64,000 bases of DNA from JARFQH01 sp963825595 (GTDB lineage Bacteria > Desulfobacterota > Desulfobacteria > Desulfobacterales > SG8-13): contig CAWGUE010000015.1 in NCBI GenBank assembly GCA_963825595.1, positions 124,001 through 188,000 of the forward strand, given 5' to 3'. Position 1 is the first letter of the stretch. Each line of letters opens with the position of its first letter. Position numbers and translations under genes: made by a program. This document shows, piece by piece, positions 26,745-37,600 of this stretch. Under the pieces are notes generated by a model. The model made no database searches. It was not told where the DNA came from and worked only from the letters and a program-made list of their open reading frames with translations.

Positions 26745-27434
26745 CTATGGCAGGCGGAATGTTTCGCCGCCACGATATATTTGCAGGCCCGATGGACGAT
26801 AAATCGTCGTGGCGCCTTTACCATAGACGGTCCAGGTTCCGCGGGGGCCGTCGTTCAGAATGGCGGTCTCCTCGTCGACCCCGATCAACACGATTGCCGG
26901 CATCAGCGCGGTGAGCCTCGACGCCCAGCTCTGCCCGAAAGTGTCGTGGTGAGGCAGGAAACATGTGCCGGGCAATAGGTTCAGCCCCCTGACGACTTTT
27001 CGGGCAGAAGGACGGTAATAGTGATCACAGAGTACCATGGCACCGGCACTGGAACCGGCGATGACCGCACCCCTTTGATAGGCTTCCAGCATCGCCTTCC
27101 ACCCCAGGCTGCCGGTCAGGCTTTCTTCCAGGTGGCGGGGAAAGCCACCGAGGAGATAGATGAGACCGGAGCGGAGTATAGCGGCGAGGACATCAGGCGC
27201 ATCTGCCGAGGCCCGGTCGATCAACGGCAGTACCTTCACGTCGCTTACCCCCAAATTCCGGAACCACTGTGCGCCATTATGACCGGCCCGCTGGTGATTG
27301 TTATCCGGCGCGGCCGCTGCGGGAACAATACGGACCCGGGCTTCCGCCCCCCCGGCCAATGCAATTGCGCGCCGATCCGGAATTTCCATACTCCCGCCAA
27401 ACTCGGCTCCGCCAGCTAATAGAATGTATCCCAT
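26745..27434 (-). CDS. Cyanophycinase-like peptidase (S51 family)
   Basis: A 229-residue member of the peptidase S51 / cyanophycinase group, class I glutamine-amidotransferase-like fold. The nucleophile motif G-x-S-A-G is present as GSSAG (127-131), so Ser129 is the predicted nucleophile. Further marks are MGYILLAGGAEFGG, LIYLLGGFPRHLEESL and FLPHHDTFGQSWASRL. Family members cleave cyanophycin (beta-aspartyl-arginine) or Asp dipeptides. No cyanophycin synthetase is in the window. The ribosome site is weak and the ATG at 27434 is taken because it precedes the first beta strand directly. Confidence 0.8.
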   Translation of the reverse strand: MGYILLAGGAEFGGSMEIPDRRAIALAGGAEARVRIVPAAAAPDNNHQRAGHNGAQWFRNLGVSDVKVLPLIDRASADAPDVLAAILRSGLIYLLGGFPRHLEESLTGSLGWKAMLEAYQRGAVIAGSSAGAMVLCDHYYRPSARKVVRGLNLLPGTCFLPHHDTFGQSWASRLTALMPAIVLIGVDEETAILNDGPRGTWTVYGKGATTIYRPSGLQIYRGGETFRLP

Positions 27435-27739
27435 AGCTGTTGTACTTTGCTTTTATCTTCGGTTAACATCGCGCGGCCATTATTGAACCCATCTCAACAA
27501 CAGTCTCAGTGCCCATGGCGGCGTTATGAAACGAGTACAAAATGCTCACACACAAGCGGTACGCTCCGCGTTTTCGTCGTGGCATGCCTTGCCCTGAACC
27601 CTGCCATATTCTGGCGACACGCTCTCGCCATGGGGTTGACAAAATGTAAGTTACCACTAGTTTAGACGAAAAGTTAAGCATCACTACCAGGAAAGGCTCT
27701 GTTTTAATTTAACACCTTAAATGTATAGGAGGAATCCCC
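27435..27739. other. Intergenic region upstream of mscL
   Basis: About 300 bp between divergent genes. The sequence TTGACA at 27636-27641 is a perfect -35 box, but the best -10 at the right spacing is only TAGTTT, so a promoter for mscL here is possible but weakly supported. Nothing else is seen. Confidence 0.35.
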
Positions 27740-28159
27740 ATGAGCATGATGAAAGAGTTCAAAGAGTTTGCGATCAAGGGCAATGCGATGGACATGGCTG
27801 TCGGGATCATTATCGGTGCCGCATTCGGCAAGATCGTCAGTTCTCTTGTCAGTGACGTGATCATGCCGCCGATCGGAAGGTTGATGGGAAATGTCGACTT
27901 CACCGGCCTTTTCATCAATCTCGGATCGACAGCCTACGAAACCCTTGCCGAAGCCCAGAAAGCCGGTGCACCGACCCTGAACTACGGCAACTTTTTTCAA
28001 ACGGTCATCGATTTTCTCATCGTCGCCTGGGCGATCTTCATGCTCGTGAAAGGTATCAACTCGATGAAGAAAAAGGAAGAAGAAAAACCCGCGGCGCCGC
28101 CCGAACCCAGTGAAGAGGTCCTGCTGCTCAGGGATATCCGCGATGCGATGAATAAATAA
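27740..28159 (+). CDS. mscL: Large-conductance mechanosensitive channel
   Basis: A 139-residue inner-membrane channel that opens under membrane tension to release solutes on osmotic downshock. Family marks: EFAIKGNAMDMAVGIIIGAAFGKIVSS for TM1 with the pore-lining small residues, MPPIGRLMGNVDF, a periplasmic loop, and TM2 (FFQTVIDFLIVAWAIFMLVKGIN). The end is a charged helix with LLLRDIRDAM, the cytoplasmic bundle. AGGAGG lies 7 bases before the ATG. Length is normal for the family. Confidence 0.95.
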   Translation: MSMMKEFKEFAIKGNAMDMAVGIIIGAAFGKIVSSLVSDVIMPPIGRLMGNVDFTGLFINLGSTAYETLAEAQKAGAPTLNYGNFFQTVIDFLIVAWAIFMLVKGINSMKKKEEEKPAAPPEPSEEVLLLRDIRDAMNK

Positions 28160-28181
28160 CGGTTGACATTGTTCCCCCAAT

Positions 28182-28236
28182 GGGCCCGCATACCGCTCGT
28201 AGGATATCCTCGGCAGTGGTAACGGGCCCTTTTTTT
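28182..28236 (+). terminator. Rho-independent terminator after mscL
   Basis: GGGCCCG (28182-28188) pairs with CGGGCCC (28223-28229), with extra ACC/GGT pairing inside and a small AGGATATCCT palindrome in the loop. Seven Ts follow immediately. It lies about 20 bp after the mscL stop. Confidence 0.8.
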
Positions 28237-28437
28237 AGCGGATTCGACCGCTCCAGTGATTCCGTACCCCTTGCCGACACAAATCGATCGCATCTTTGTT
28301 CTTGTTTTCATGCCGCTGATATTTTATCCAATCATTTGAGCATCAGGAGCGTTTTCGTTTCCCCTCACGCGACAACATATACGGAAACTCCCCGAGGGAG
28401 CAGCTATCCATTAACTCTCTGCACGTTGGAGTTGCAT

Positions 28438-29718
28438 ATGACCGGTCGATTAAAAAACCAGCGTTTCATTCCGTTCCGCAAGGCCGACATGGTCGAAATG
28501 TGTTTGCTCGACGGCCGTCTGCCGGAATCACAGCAGCCGGCCTTCCGTGATTTCTGCCGGGTCCTCGACGCTTTGCTGCATTATGAATTTCATCGCGTCC
28601 TCGAGAACCTCAAAAACTGCTATGCACCTTTTAACCCCGATGCGGATACCCGTCCGATACGGAACCTTCCGGAAGAAGAGCGACAGCAACTCCACAAGGA
28701 GCTCGGCCGCCAAATGACCGATCTTCTCAACGCCGCCAATTTCGAGCCGATTACCCCAGAGGGTATCAAGGCGTCGATGGCGGCGGAGTCGTTGTTCAAA
28801 ATCCGGTTGGCGGTCGACTTTTCAGATTTCGAGGATGTTCTTTTCTTCCGGCGGGGCGAAAAGTTTCAGGACGAAACCCTGGTCAGTTTTTTCGGCCTCA
28901 AGAAAAAATCCATTCGCTTTGTGAACTACGATCGCGTCCTGGTTTACATCCGCTTCAAAGATCAGGACTATTTCGATGCCATAGACCGCACCAACCTTTT
29001 CTTCAAACCAGGTTCGACAATCATCAAGCTCTTTCACAGCGTGCCGCAGGCCGATTTGGAGATGCTGTTTCCCAACAGCGAGGTCCGCATGAAGACCGTT
29101 GACAAGCTGATTATCGGTGTTCCCGCGGCCATCAGCGGTGTCGTCGTCGTCGCCTCCAAGCTCGGGGCCTCACTGCTGTTGATCGCCGCGCTTGTCTCCT
29201 TCTGGCTTGGCTTTCGGGAAAACCCCGTGGACATCAACCAGCAGCACCTTGTCGCGCTGGGCATAGGACTCGGTGCTCTCGGAGGGTACCTCTTCAAGCA
29301 AATCAGCAAATTCAAAAACCGTAAAATCCGCTTCATGAAAGCCTTGACGGAAAATCTTTATTTCAAAAACCTGGACAACAATGCCGGCGTATTTCACCAC
29401 CTGGTCGATGCGGCCGAGGAAGAAGAATTCAAAGAGGTTTTGCTGGCGTATTATTTTCTTCTGGTTGCCGGGGGTAGCCTGACCCGCCAAGAGTTGGATC
29501 AAGCCATAGAGGGTTGGCTGGCCGAGAAGTGGAACTGCCGAATTGACTTCGAAATCAGTGATGCTTTCAAGAAGTTGGAGCGCTTCGGTATTGTTCATAC
29601 TGAATCGGATCGGATTCATTGCCTGTCCATAGACGACGCCAAAAAGCTCCTGGACAATACCTGGGACAATTTCTTTGTTTACGGTCACCGATCGCAAACA
29701 CCGTCCCGGTCAAACTGA
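28438..29718 (+). CDS. DUF3754 (TMEM143-like) membrane protein
   Basis: A 426-residue protein of the DUF3754/TMEM143 family, function unknown. The N-terminal half is soluble (FIPFRKADMVEMCL; DALLHYEFHRVLENLKNCY; the motif VYIRFKDQDYFDA). Two transmembrane helices follow at about 225-275 (IIGVPAAISGVVVVASKLGASLLLIAALV). The C-terminal part, about 320-415, resembles a winged-helix segment. GGAG lies 6 bases before the ATG; a longer frame back to 28180 runs through the mscL terminator and is rejected. The HerA-like ATPase gene follows on the same strand 114 bp later. Confidence 0.82.
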   Translation: MTGRLKNQRFIPFRKADMVEMCLLDGRLPESQQPAFRDFCRVLDALLHYEFHRVLENLKNCYAPFNPDADTRPIRNLPEEERQQLHKELGRQMTDLLNAANFEPITPEGIKASMAAESLFKIRLAVDFSDFEDVLFFRRGEKFQDETLVSFFGLKKKSIRFVNYDRVLVYIRFKDQDYFDAIDRTNLFFKPGSTIIKLFHSVPQADLEMLFPNSEVRMKTVDKLIIGVPAAISGVVVVASKLGASLLLIAALVSFWLGFRENPVDINQQHLVALGIGLGALGGYLFKQISKFKNRKIRFMKALTENLYFKNLDNNAGVFHHLVDAAEEEEFKEVLLAYYFLLVAGGSLTRQELDQAIEGWLAEKWNCRIDFEISDAFKKLERFGIVHTESDRIHCLSIDDAKKLLDNTWDNFFVYGHRSQTPSRSN

Positions 29719-29832
29719 CAAGGAACCTCTCCCCCCTTTTAGACGCTTTCAAAGGGGACCGTGGCGGGATGATTTTTCATCCTCTGCAATAACGGCCCTT
29801 TAAACGGACGTATGAATCATCGGAGGATCGCA

Positions 29833-32265
29833 ATGAAAAATTACGAAAAGCTTGGCGTGTTTTATCTGGGCAAGGAGTTTGATCTGGCGCAGCAGACCCG
29901 GAAAGAGGAAATGGTGCTCTACGATTCCAAGGACCTCTTGACCCATGCCGTTATCATCGGTATGACCGGCAGCGGCAAGACCGGTCTTGGGATCGGTATG
30001 ATAGAAGAGGCCCTGATCGACAATATACCGGTCATCGCCATTGATCCCAAGGGAGATCTGCCCAACCTTCTACTCGGTTTCCCGCAGCTGCGGCCCGAAG
30101 ACTTCCGCCCCTGGATTCAGCCCGGTGACGCGGCGCGGCAGGGACTTACCCCTGAAAAGTTTGCCGAAAAAACGGCGGCCCTTTGGCAAAAGGGATTGGC
30201 GGAATGGGATCAGGATGCGGAGCGGATTGCCCGTCTGCGGACGGCGGCTGAAATGGCCGTATATACACCGGGCAGCAGTGCTGGTTTGCCGGTCAACGTG
30301 CTGCGCAGTTTTGCGCCACCACCGGCTGAGGTGCGCGCGGACATTGACCTTTTCCGGGAGCGGATTCAGTCTACGGCTACCGCACTGCTGACGCTGATGG
30401 GGGTCGAGGCCGATCCGATCAGCAGCCGTGAGCATATCCTGATTGCCAACATATTCGAGCAGTCCTGGAGCATGGGCAACGGGCTGGATCTTGCCGGACT
30501 TATCCGCGCCATTCAGCAGCCGCCGTTGGAGCGCATCGGCGTGATGGATCTGGAATCCTTTTATCCCTCTAAAGACCGTTTCCAGCTGGCACTGCGTCTG
30601 AACAGTCTACTGGCCGCACCGGGCTTCGAAGCCTGGCTGACCGGTGAGCCGCTGGATATCGGACGGATGCTCTATACATCCACGGGCAAACCGCGGGCGC
30701 TCATCTTTTCCATCAACCACTTGTCCGAGACCGAGCGGATGTTCTTCACGGCGCTGCTTCTCAATGAAATCCTCGCCTGGATGCGGACCCAGGCCGGGAC
30801 TTCCAGCCTGCGAACGATGCTCTACATGGACGAAATCTACGGATACTTCCCGCCGGTGAAGAACCCGCCGGCCAAAGCCCCTCTGCTGACTCTCTTGAAA
30901 CAGGCCCGTGCCTACGGGCTCGGGGTGGTTCTTTCCACCCAGAATCCGGTTGATCTCGACTACAAGGGACTTTCGAACACCGGGACCTGGTTTATCGGAC
31001 GGCTGCAGACGGATAACGACAAGGAGCGCGTGATGGCCGGACTCGAAGGTGCAGCGGCCGGTACTGGATTCGATCGGCGACGAATGGGGGAGATCCTTTC
31101 GGGCCTCGGTAAACGAGTGTTTCTGTTGCACAATGTCCACGACAACGAACCCGTTGTTTTCGAAACCCGCTGGGCGTTGTCATACCTTGCCGGACCGATG
31201 ACCCGCGAACAGATCAAAATACTCACCGGCGGTATGTCTGGTGCTTCCGCGGAGGTATCTCCGGTCACCCCTGTAGCTTTGTCTGTCAATACATCCATCG
31301 GTAAAGCGAATTTCTCACCGGCGACGGCGCCTGTTTTTGCGCCGGACCTTACGGTCTATTATCTGCCGGCCTCCGGTGCCGGCCAAGGCTTGACATATGT
31401 TCCGGCTGCGGGCGGATGGGTCTCGATCCACTACAGTGACGCCCGCTACGGTGTCGATCAAAATGAGAATTTCGCCATGGCGGCGCCGATAGAGAGTGGT
31501 CCGATACCAGTTGACTGGGATCAAGCGGTAGATATCAGACTGGATTCCGCTTCGATCGAATCCGAACCGTTGGCCGGTGCCGAATATGCCGACCTGCCGG
31601 CAACCGGCAAAGAGTCCAAAGCGTATGATAAATGGCGCAAAGATCTCATGCGCTGGGTTCGCCAGAACCGGCCGCTGGTTGTCTATAAGTCCCGCAAATT
31701 TATTATGACCAGTTTCGCCGGGGAGGCAGAAGGCGCTTTTCGCGCCCGCCTAGCTCTGGCGGCCCGGGAACAGAGGGATGTCGAGATCGAGAAGCTGCGC
31801 CTCAATTACGGAAAGACTTATGCCGGTCTCAAAGACCGCCTGATGCGCGCCCAACAGGTCTTGGAGCGGGAACAAGAGCAGGCCAAAGCGAAAAAGGTGG
31901 AGAGCGTGATATCGTTCGGGACCGCCATCCTCGGTGCGTTTCTCGGTCGCAAGACGTTCAGTGCCGGCAGCGTATCCCGGATGGGAACCGCCGCCAAGTC
32001 AGCCGGCCGTTTGCGCAAGGAGCAGATGGACGTGGGCCGGGCCCAGGATACCGTGGCATCGATGAACAGTCGGATAGTCGAACTGGAAGAGCGATTGCAG
32101 CAGGACATCGATGGTTTGGAAGCTGCTTTCGATCCGGCTGTCGAGCCCCTGGATGAGGTGCGGGTGAACGCCCGGAGTTCTGACATCAGTTTGGACATTT
32201 TCGGTTTGCTGTGGTTGCCTTACCGCAAGAATTCCGATGGTCGCATGGCGCCGGACTGGCATTGA
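29833..32265 (+). CDS. HerA-like ATPase (DUF87-type)
   Basis: An 810-residue ATPase of the HerA/FtsK superfamily. Walker A is GMTGSGKT (43-50), Walker B is MLYMDEIYG and the sensor region VVLSTQNPVDLDYKGLSNTG with an arginine-finger-like GRLQTDNDKERV is present. A long C-terminal part has a coiled coil (EREQEQAKAKKVE) and a hydrophobic Gly/Ala stretch (FGTAILGAFLGRKT). The usual HerA partner NurA is absent. GGAGG sits 6 bases before the ATG at 29833; a longer start at 29812 is less likely. Roles of such proteins range from DNA processing to phage defence; nothing here decides between them. Confidence 0.82.
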   Translation: MKNYEKLGVFYLGKEFDLAQQTRKEEMVLYDSKDLLTHAVIIGMTGSGKTGLGIGMIEEALIDNIPVIAIDPKGDLPNLLLGFPQLRPEDFRPWIQPGDAARQGLTPEKFAEKTAALWQKGLAEWDQDAERIARLRTAAEMAVYTPGSSAGLPVNVLRSFAPPPAEVRADIDLFRERIQSTATALLTLMGVEADPISSREHILIANIFEQSWSMGNGLDLAGLIRAIQQPPLERIGVMDLESFYPSKDRFQLALRLNSLLAAPGFEAWLTGEPLDIGRMLYTSTGKPRALIFSINHLSETERMFFTALLLNEILAWMRTQAGTSSLRTMLYMDEIYGYFPPVKNPPAKAPLLTLLKQARAYGLGVVLSTQNPVDLDYKGLSNTGTWFIGRLQTDNDKERVMAGLEGAAAGTGFDRRRMGEILSGLGKRVFLLHNVHDNEPVVFETRWALSYLAGPMTREQIKILTGGMSGASAEVSPVTPVALSVNTSIGKANFSPATAPVFAPDLTVYYLPASGAGQGLTYVPAAGGWVSIHYSDARYGVDQNENFAMAAPIESGPIPVDWDQAVDIRLDSASIESEPLAGAEYADLPATGKESKAYDKWRKDLMRWVRQNRPLVVYKSRKFIMTSFAGEAEGAFRARLALAAREQRDVEIEKLRLNYGKTYAGLKDRLMRAQQVLEREQEQAKAKKVESVISFGTAILGAFLGRKTFSAGSVSRMGTAAKSAGRLRKEQMDVGRAQDTVASMNSRIVELEERLQQDIDGLEAAFDPAVEPLDEVRVNARSSDISLDIFGLLWLPYRKNSDGRMAPDWH

Positions 32266-32766
32266 AAAGAGGCGTCGGTATAGCCTCCTGCACCGTTGCA
32301 GCAGTAAGGTCCAACGCGTGATCGGGTCTGCCTGCTGTCAGATTGCGGCTGAACTTCGAATCCTCACCGGGGTTCTGATAGATTGGTTCCCAAATGGCCC
32401 GATGAAAAATTTGGCGTCGCGCCGACAATGGAGCAGGATAACGGCCTTTGATCCAAATCAGCAGCCGGGGAGTTTTTCCCGCAAATGCCGCACCAGAGCA
32501 AAGGGAATGATCAGCAGCGAAAGCGGGTCCCGCTGTGGCAGGATCAGAATGCATTAGGCAGCCTTGGGAAAGAACAGCAGCAACCACGGATCTTAGATTG
32601 AGAACACAAATGGTGAATTGGGTTGAACAGCTTCATGATGTTATGAAACCTGTTCTTTCCTTAGGTTGCCTTATGCATGAGTTTGCGCGCTGAAGTCGCT
32701 GATCATTCCCTCCGCTACCGGTTAATGAATACTCCCCGATGGCTCATCTAAATAGAAAGTTAGGGA
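32266..32766. other. Intergenic region without a recognised gene
   Basis: About 500 bp between convergent genes. Open frames on both strands overlap in antisense and have no ribosome binding site or protein-like pattern. No hairpin with a U-run was found near either stop. Confidence 0.5.
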
Positions 32767-33429
32767 CTAGGTCGTCTCGCCCATGGCCTTGATAAACCCG
32801 TCGGCCTCGGAGATTGCTTCCTCCATTTCGCGGACAAGGGAGGCGACATTGTTCTCGACGGAGATCAGCTCCGTTTGCAGGGAGGCGATTGCCTTAGCAT
32901 TCAGGTTGTGTTTGAGGTAAAGGACCTGGTCGCGGAATGCCGAAAGTACCGGATCGATTTTAGATTCGGCCCGTTTCATCGACCGGATGAGCTGATCGTA
33001 CTGACGGCGGGTCCGGACGAGCTTCTGTTGGCTGGCTTTGCGCAATTTGGTGTTTGTGTATTGCTTTAGCTCGGCCTCCCATTCGTCAAACAGCGCTTCG
33101 CCCACGTCTTCGACGGCTGCAATCCTTTTTTTGACGGCCTCGGCGCTGGATTCGCAGCGCTGGAATTCCGCATTGAGCTGTTCGTACTTTTCTTCCAGGT
33201 TACCCCCATCGAAATTGACAACCTGGCTGAACTGTGCCAAGGCCGAATTGAACTGCTCAGCCGTTTTTTTATTTTCGTCACGCGCATCCTTGACCCGATC
33301 CACAAGGATTTCGCGTTTCTGGTAACCAAACTTTTCCATCGTGTTGTAGTAAACAGACTGGCAACCACTTACCGTGACGGCGATTGCTAACGCTGCAAAA
33401 AAAAGCAAACGATCCGATACCTTGTGCAT
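32767..33429 (-). CDS. DUF2959 lipoprotein
   Basis: A 220-residue lipoprotein with lipobox VSGC (Cys23) and a mature part that is almost wholly alpha-helical coiled coil. The start of the mature part, YYNTMEKFGYQKREILVDRVKDARD, is characteristic of DUF2959. Function is unknown. AAGGAG lies about 6 bases before the ATG. It follows the broken aminotransferase gene on the same strand by 27 bp. Confidence 0.85.
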   Translation of the reverse strand: MHKVSDRLLFFAALAIAVTVSGCQSVYYNTMEKFGYQKREILVDRVKDARDENKKTAEQFNSALAQFSQVVNFDGGNLEEKYEQLNAEFQRCESSAEAVKKRIAAVEDVGEALFDEWEAELKQYTNTKLRKASQQKLVRTRRQYDQLIRSMKRAESKIDPVLSAFRDQVLYLKHNLNAKAIASLQTELISVENNVASLVREMEEAISEADGFIKAMGETT

Positions 33430-33456
33430 ATGTATTCTCCTTGCCGGGGGTTCTTA

Positions 33457-34609
33457 TTAGGGTGCATCCATTCGTGATTGAAGCAGAACCTCGCCAAGTC
33501 GCTTGACTCCTTCGCGCAGTTTATGACTGTCGTAGTAGACGAAACACAACCGGATGAAGCGGCCGAGTCCTCCGGTGGCGGAAAAATTGGTGCCGGGCTG
33601 AAAATTGACCCATTTGGGCACCGTCTCTTTGCGAAGATTCTGAGCGTCCATCCCTTCCGGCAATTGCAGCCAGAGAAAGAAGCCGCCGCGGGGCTCTTGG
33701 AAAACCACCGAATCGGGCAAGGTAATTGCGCACGGCCTCGATCAGGTTGGACGACCGTCGGCCGTAGACGGTGATCAAGCGGTCCAGGTGTCCCTGCTGC
33801 AACCCAAGCTCGATCACGCTTTGCACGACGGCAGATGTGAAGGGATTCATTCCGCCGCCGCTTTTCAACAGGCCGGCACGGGTCAACTGACGGATCACCT
33901 CCGGAGCGGCCTGAATCCAGCCCAGACGCAATCCGGGAGCCAGGATCTTGGCGAACGATCCCACTGATATGACCTTGCCGCTGCGGTTGAAACTTGCCAT
34001 AGGCGGCGGTGGTTCTTCGGTATAAGCCAGCAAATGGTACACTTCGTCGGCCACAACGAAAAACTTATAAGTTTCGCTCAGGCGTTCCAATTGTTCCCTG
34101 CGGGTGGCCGTCAGCGTAACACCGGAGGGGTTGTGAAACGTGGGGACAATGTAAACAAAGGCCGGTGAGGTTTCAGCCAATTTTTCCTCCAGGGCGTCCA
34201 TGTCCAGGCCGCCCGCGTCGGTCGGCAGTCCGACGACGTTGAGCCGGCGGTCGGCAAAGAGTCGCAGGGCCAGAAAATAGGTCGGTTCCTCCACAAAGAC
34301 GGTATCCCCCGGTTTTGTGAAACAGGCGCAGATAAGGTCAATGCCGCTGCTGGCGCCGGAGGTGATGAACAAGTGCTCCGGATCCACCGGCGATCGGTAA
34401 CCGCGAGTAAGGAAACGGGCCAGGTTGTCGCGGAAGTATCCATTGCCCTGCTCCGTACCGTACTGCAGAAGTGACGGATCGCCGTAACCTAACCGATGCT
34501 CGGCCGCTTGCTTGAGAGCCGCCAGGGGCAGCAATGACGGATCCGGTTGACCGACGCCGAGATCAATCATCTGGTCGGGCAGATTGAGCTGGGTGATTTG
34601 AAAGTTCAT
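33457..34609 (-). pseudogene. PLP aminotransferase, interrupted by one frameshift
   Basis: A fold-type I aminotransferase (class I/II, PLP-dependent, as in 2-aminoadipate or MocR-like aminotransferases). N-terminal marks: DLGVGQPDPSLLP, ITSGASSGIDLIC, FVEEPTYFLALRLF, VPTFHNPSG and VVADEVYHLL; the PLP lysine is in GSFAKILAPGLRLGW. The frame is lost near 33719-33720: reading CCTTGCC as CCTGCC on the coding strand restores EAVRNYLPDSVVFQEPRGG and the rest of the family C-terminus down to 33457. One extra T therefore breaks the gene, unless it is a sequencing error. The product would otherwise be about 383 residues, a normal length. It follows the large kinase-protease gene. Confidence 0.8.
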
Positions 34610-34628
34610 ATCGCCGCCCTTTTCCTTG

Positions 34629-34657
34629 CATCGTGTTCCCGATCTTTGAACACGATG
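34629..34657 (-). repeat. Perfect hairpin between two minus-strand genes
   Basis: CATCGTGTTC (34629-34638) pairs perfectly with GAACACGATG (34648-34657) around a 9-base loop. It begins directly after the stop codon of the kinase-protease gene and ends 19 bases before the aminotransferase start. There is no U-run on the minus strand, so it may be an intercistronic mRNA stabiliser or a weak terminator. Confidence 0.5.
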
Positions 34658-37600
34658 TTATCGTTTTCGTAATCGTTTGATACGCTCCAGAGAGAGTTCA
34701 TATTCAGGAAATTCGTCCATGTAGGACGATAGTGCTTCCCGGTAATGGACGATCGCCAATTTTGGATCATCGCCCCCTTCGGACCAGAGACCCAGTGCTG
34801 TGTGAGCCGTCAAGATGTAAGCCGGGTCAGAGGCCGCTTCGGTAATCAGGCTTTTAACGGCGGTTTTTCCCAATAGACAGCGTGCGATGGCCGCATACCA
34901 TGGATCGGTTGTTCGATCGACATAGCGGTCGAGCCGGGCTCTCGATTCTTCATCTTTCCCGAGCATGCGCAATGCAATCGGTTCCAACAATCCGATGCTC
35001 AGACGACCGCGGTTTTCATGGCTTGGAATATGAAGATAAACCGCGATATTTTCAAGGGCCCCTTGCCAAGCGTCGGTCATCATGTCGATAAAAATCAATC
35101 CGGCAAGAATCTCGCTGTCATTCGGTTCGATCCGATACATCTGAGCCAAAAGATCGCCGCGGTCAGCGATACTGGCTTTCGATTGTGTCAGCCTTTCGGA
35201 AAGCGCCGTCAGCTTTCGGCGTTTTTCTGCGACGATTTGGCGTTCATTCTGCATCTCTCGTTCCAATATCACGAGTTCCGCTTGGTACCTTCCGCGTTGG
35301 GCGGGTTCCGTAAATTGAGCCATCCGTTGTTCCTGGATCCGTTGCCATTCTGACCGTGACAGATAAAAAATCCAGTTGTCACTGTCCGCCAGACGCGCAG
35401 CTTCTCTAAATAGATTTTCTGCTTCGGTGAGTTGCGCGTGGGCCAGCCGTCTTAATCCGACCATGTAATGCAGCCAGCTTCTCTTTTCAGCACTCGAGTG
35501 TTCTTCGAGGGCCGTTTCTTCGCCGACCGCACCTTCTAATACCCGCACCAGGTGACCGTAGAATTCATTTGGAGAGCGCCAATCCAGGTTTAGGAATTCG
35601 CGGGTATAGGCATTTTGATTTGAGCGGCCCTGCAACCAGTCGATGATAAATAACATCAATCGGGCCATACCGTTTTCGGCATCGATAGAAACCGCGCGTT
35701 CAAAGAGGGCCGCAGCGCCTTTTGGGTCTCCGCTGCAGAAGTGCATCATTGCCGCTGCCATGACCAGCGAGGGGTTCGAGCTGCCTTGCAGTCCCTGATC
35801 GGCTAAAATCCGGGCGGCTGTCCATCTTTTCTGAGCGGCCAGATTTTTCACCTGTTCGATTTTTTTGTCAACGGACAGATCCAAAATTCCGTTCCATTTG
35901 GTTCTGCCGGCTTTTATTTCTTCTAAAAAAGAGACAGCCTTACCGATCGGCAGGACCATCCCCATGTCCGAGAGAGGGGTGGCGACCGGTATGGGTGCGG
36001 CCGCCCAGTCGACGGCTACACTGGAAGCGATGCCGATGACCTTGCCATTGATATCAATGATCGGGCCACCGCTGTTGCCACGGTAAAGTGACGTATCGAC
36101 CTGTAAAAAGTTTTCATATGCGCGCCGGACATGCCCGGTTGTAACACTGACGTTTACATTCGTCTCCTGGCTCTGGCTGCCGAGGGGGAAACCCAAGGTG
36201 AATACCGGGAGCAGTTTGGGGATGGTCATGGGATCCATCCGGCGGTCGAGCGGCAGCGGGTTCAGACCTTTGGGGACGGGTTGAATTTTAAGAACCGCAA
36301 AATCGTCTCCCAGGGGTGATCGTATCTGCTGCCGCGAGGTCTCGGGAACCTTGCCGACGCCCAAGATGGTGAGACGGCGCTTTCCGGTGGTACTGAAGGC
36401 GTCTTCCAGGTCGTAAGCATCTTCCAGATCCTCTACCTCCGCCATCTTCGGCAGGCGCTTGAACGCCGGCTGGCCTTCGAACCAGGCATATGCCCGGTAT
36501 TGAAAATGAACCGGCATTTCGCGGTGGCGCAGGTTGGCGATCAGGTTATAAAGAGTTGTGTCTGCCAACCAGGGGCAGGCAACATGGCGATTGGTAAGCA
36601 GGTGTCCATCCCTATCGACCAGAAACGCGGTCCCTTCAATTCTGCGACGGTAGTAGGTTTCACCGTTATTCACCAACCGGTACTCTACCAAAACGAAGGC
36701 TACCGACGGGGCGTACTGATTGGCATATCCCAGCAATGTGGCTTCACCGTCTTTTTGCTTTGAGGCAACATACAGCCAGATAAAGAGGCCGACAGCCGTC
36801 ACGAGTAGGACCGTGACGACCAGAAAGCGGATCCAGTGCTTGAGGCCGCGGATTTCCTGCAGCGGAATGGTCCGACCGGTCCCTGTCATCGCCGCTTTGA
36901 CATCCTTTTCTTTGATGTGGACCAGGGTGTCTGCAACCTGTGCCATGGTGCGTGGGCGCAGTTCCGGATCATCCGCCAGCATCAGCTTCAGCAAGACCTC
37001 AGCCTCCCGGGGGAGTGACAGCCTTTCTATCATTTCCGGGTAGTCCTCCCCTTCGAGATCCGTGGTGAGCAATTCGGCGAAGATTTTACCCAGAGACCAG
37101 ATGTCGCTGCGGGTGTTCAGGGGGCGATTGTTGATAATGTCCGGGTGGCGTGTAAGCAGTCTCTCCAGCATGGGACCCGGCCGATCCATTTTGGGGTCGA
37201 GGAATCGGGAAAGCTTATAGTCGATTTTTATTTGAAGATCTTCACCCGGTTTTCGGTAGGGAATAATGTCATGTAAGATAAGATGAGGTATAATGTGGCC
37301 GATTTGATGCAGGCCTTCCAGAACCGATGCAATGCGCGCAAAGAGGCGTAAAACGGCGCGATAGTCTTGAAAAAAACCTTCGGCCATCAGGTCGCTCCAG
37401 GATTCTGCGTCGATCCATTCGCTGACCCTGTACCACAACCCGTCTGCGGAGCAACGAAATTCGAGGTGGTTGACGAAATAGTCTTTGGGAAGTTTTTTGA
37501 GTTCTTCCAGTTCCTGCTTGAGGCGAGCGGCGAGGGTTTCATCGATGCCCGCACGGGAGGTGAAGATGCGGATCATGACGGTCTCTGCGGTGCTTTCGCG

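Noticed and set aside
27636..27663. Promoter for mscL with a perfect -35 TTGACA
   Set aside because: The -10 candidate TAGTTT is too weak to call a feature; kept only as a note on the gap.
28180..28437. N-terminal extension of the DUF3754 protein by 86 residues
   Set aside because: It would be read through the mscL terminator, has no ribosome site, and the ATG at 28438 has GGAG at the right distance.
29738..29762. Possible terminator CCCCTTT...AAAGGGG after the DUF3754 gene
   Set aside because: A hairpin can form but no U-run follows on the plus strand, and the HerA-like gene lies just downstream.
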